Assembly (NCBI GenBank): GCA_029288515.1 | Contig: JARIHB010000067.1 | Span: 1-6,529 of the forward strand | Origin: Candidatus Saccharimonadota bacterium | Lineage (GTDB): Bacteria > Patescibacteriota > Saccharimonadia > Saccharimonadales > UBA4665 | Direction: 5' to 3' | Length of the DNA stretch: 6,529 nucleotides | Part shown: one piece after another, positions 5,756-6,529 of the stretch | Layout: every line of letters begins with the position of its first letter | Position numbering within the stretch: position 1 is the first letter of the stretch | The notes under the pieces: model-generated | What the model saw: the letters and a program-made list of their open reading frames with translations, nothing else | Databases searched by the model: none | What the model was told of the DNA's origin: nothing | Program-made: the position numbers and the translations under genes

Positions 5756-6022
5756 TTACTGCAACGTGGCCAGCACGTCTTCTTCCTTAACAAGCAAGTA
5801 CTCTTTGCCTTCAACCTTTACCTCTGTCGGGCTGTAACTTTTGTACAAAATACGATCACCAACCTTTAACTGCTTGGCATTCGGTCCTACAGCCACCACC
5901 GTAGCCACCTTTGGCTTCTCGGCAGCCTTTTCTGGCAAATACAGGCCGCTGGCCGTTTTAGTTGCAGCAACTTCCGGCTCAGCCACTACGTAATCACCGA
6001 GTGGTTTGACATTCACGCTCAT
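5756..6022 (-). CDS. groS: Co-chaperonin GroES (Hsp10)
   Basis: GroES is the seven-subunit lid that caps GroEL during folding. The product has the family fold signatures: MSVNVKPLGDYVV at the start, a mobile loop with the hydrophobic triad in GLYLPE (the IVL of E. coli is here LYL), VVAVGP, and a KVGDRILY segment near the C-terminus. I chose the ATG at 6022 (88 residues) over the upstream in-frame GTG at 6031. GGAGGA (6037-6032) lies nine bases before this ATG but touches the GTG directly, leaving no room for initiation there. It is the first gene of the groESL operon. Confidence 0.96.
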   Translation of the reverse strand: MSVNVKPLGDYVVAEPEVAATKTASGLYLPEKAAEKPKVATVVAVGPNAKQLKVGDRILYKSYSPTEVKVEGKEYLLVKEEDVLATLQ

Positions 6023-6058
6023 AAGGTTCACTCCTCCGTTTAGTTCACTCTCTGTGAG

Positions 6059-6085
6059 TTAGCACTTAAGCATAACGAGTGCTAA
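6059..6085. promoter_or_regulatory. CIRCE operator (HrcA binding site)
   Basis: TTAGCACTT, nine bases, then GAGTGCTAA matches the CIRCE consensus TTAGCACTC-N9-GAGTGCTAA with one mismatch in the left arm; the pairing extends one base each side (G/C). It lies just downstream of the -10, between promoter and groES, the usual place for HrcA repression. A third arm AGCACTC (6091-6097) lies next to it. An hrcA gene is not in the window, so HrcA itself is inferred. Confidence 0.93.
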
Positions 6086-6097
6086 CTATCAGCACTC

Positions 6098-6127
6098 ACT
6101 ATACCCAAGCGCCAACAACGCTGTCAA
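6098..6127 (-). promoter_or_regulatory. groESL promoter
   Basis: Read on the minus strand, a perfect TTGACA (6127-6122) and TATAGT (6103-6098) are 18 bp apart. The start of transcription would fall near 6091, giving a leader of about 70 bases that contains the CIRCE. This is a vegetative sigma-70-type promoter, so heat control should come from relief of HrcA repression rather than from an alternative sigma factor. Confidence 0.85.
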
Positions 6128-6132
6128 GGGGG

Positions 6133-6450
6133 TTACGCAGCGTATGGATAGCCATCCCCGGCTAGCCCTTCAAGGCCACTGAGCTGCGCTTCCACTTCGG
6201 TTAATGATAGTACATATGATTCATGAGGCTGGTAACCCATCGTAAACTCTACCTCACCAGAACGGAAGGCAACCGACACAGCCGGCGGATTATCCCCGCA
6301 GGCATCACTCACTACCAGCCCGTCCAAGCCCTCCGTCCGGGCTTGAGCAGCCTCTTCCAGCAAAAGGCGCATGACTACAGTGCCGCCAAGCTGTGTGACC
6401 AGCCCGTCAAAACTAAGATACGCAAGATTAAAATTATGCTCGCTACTCAC
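6133..6450 (-). CDS. Hypothetical 105-residue protein upstream of groES
   Basis: I do not recognise this product. It is acidic, has no signal peptide or membrane span, and is probably cytoplasmic. The middle (about 27-47) looks like a helix followed by a beta-strand (EGLDGLVVSD), then SVAFRSGEVEFTMGY suggests beta-strands, and the end (LTEVEAQLSGLEGLAG) a helix. A small alpha/beta fold is plausible. The start is uncertain: GTG at 6450 has no Shine-Dalgarno sequence but lies just after an extended -10 (TGGTATAGT), which would make a nearly leaderless mRNA. An in-frame TAG lies two codons upstream, and the next ATG is codon 27. Its stop lies only five bases before the groES -35, so it may add read-through transcription to groESL. 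Confidence 0.6.
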   Translation of the reverse strand: MSSEHNFNLAYLSFDGLVTQLGGTVVMRLLLEEAAQARTEGLDGLVVSDACGDNPPAVSVAFRSGEVEFTMGYQPHESYVLSLTEVEAQLSGLEGLAGDGYPYAA

Positions 6451-6457
6451 TTTCTAT

Positions 6458-6466
6458 ACTATACCA
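6458..6466 (-). promoter_or_regulatory. Extended -10 promoter, possibly giving a leaderless mRNA
   Basis: On the minus strand TGGTATAGT (6466-6458) fits an extended -10 (TGnTATAAT). No good -35 is seen. The expected start of transcription is within a base or two of the GTG at 6450, so the mRNA could be leaderless. It falls in the 21-base gap after the stop at 6472. Confidence 0.4.
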
Positions 6467-6471
6467 CTTTT

Positions 6472-6529
6472 TACCGAGAATGGGGAGTAAAAATATGCTG
6501 CCACATCTCCGCTTCAGTCAGCCCCATAA
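6472..6529 (-). CDS. Possible C-terminal end of an upstream minus-strand gene, partial
   Basis: The only minus-strand frame open from the right edge reads GLTEAEMWQHIFTPHSR and stops at TAA (6474-6472); the other two frames stop within a few codons. Composition is protein-like but 18 or so codons are too few for identification. A rival reading is a plus-strand gene starting at ATG 6495 with GGGGAG seven bases upstream. Neither can be settled here. Confidence 0.35.

Noticed and set aside
4109..5790. Long plus-strand open frames (up to about 400 codons) opposite groL
   Set aside because: They are antisense to an unmistakable GroEL, have Ser/Thr/Ala-rich composition typical of reverse frames, and show no ribosome site or family motif.
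6023..6031. Upstream GTG start for groES, adding MNL
   Set aside because: The Shine-Dalgarno GGAGGA directly abuts this GTG, while the ATG at 6022 has proper spacing and gives the usual GroES N-terminus.

Overview
The window looks like chromosomal DNA from an uncultivated CPR/Patescibacteria-type bacterium, most likely a Candidatus Saccharibacteria (TM7) relative. This assignment is an inference. It rests on a class-E-like sortase beside an LANTG-tailed surface protein, a minimal TatA-TatC pair, a HrcA/CIRCE-type groESL operon of Gram-positive style, very short membrane proteins ending in Gly/Tyr-rich tails, and tightly packed small genes. TGA is used as an ordinary stop (sortase, tatA), which argues against the CPR groups that read TGA as glycine. 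The GC content is moderate and even; no mobile element, CRISPR array, tRNA or rRNA was seen.

Layout. (1) 2-799, minus strand: a 3'-truncated bifunctional phosphoglucose/phosphomannose isomerase. (2) 869-2066, plus strand: a tight three-gene run of a disordered-plus-helical conserved-type protein, a membrane-anchored sortase, and a 36-residue one-helix membrane protein overlapping the sortase stop by ATGA. (3) 1986-2297, minus strand: an LANTG-TM-RKRR protein, convergent with that run and overlapping the 36-codon gene, a likely substrate of the neighbouring sortase. (4) 2374-3616, plus strand: tatA and tatC with a 50-nt overlap; TatC carries an unusual ~110-residue Pro/Ala/Arg-rich cytoplasmic tail. 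(5) 3695-3889, plus strand: a 64-residue protein with an RK-type twin-arginine-like N-terminus behind its own strong promoter. (6) 3936-4071: two hairpin terminators between convergent transcription units. (7) 4096-6022, minus strand: groL and groES behind a TTGACA-18-TATAGT promoter and a CIRCE operator. (8) 6133-6450, minus strand: an unrecognised 105-residue protein. (9) 6472-6529: probably the last codons of another minus-strand gene.

How it fits together. The centre of the window (869-3889) reads as a cell-surface export neighbourhood: a sortase, a candidate sortase substrate, the Tat translocase, a candidate Tat-type client and a membrane microprotein. The flanks are housekeeping: sugar-phosphate isomerisation on the left and heat-shock-controlled chaperonin on the right. 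No gene-free stretch exceeds 300 bases; the longest is 3890-4095, which holds the two terminators.

I see no wholly new multi-gene defence or mobile system. The most novel items are the small membrane proteins, the overlapping convergent sortase/substrate arrangement, and the divergent TatC.
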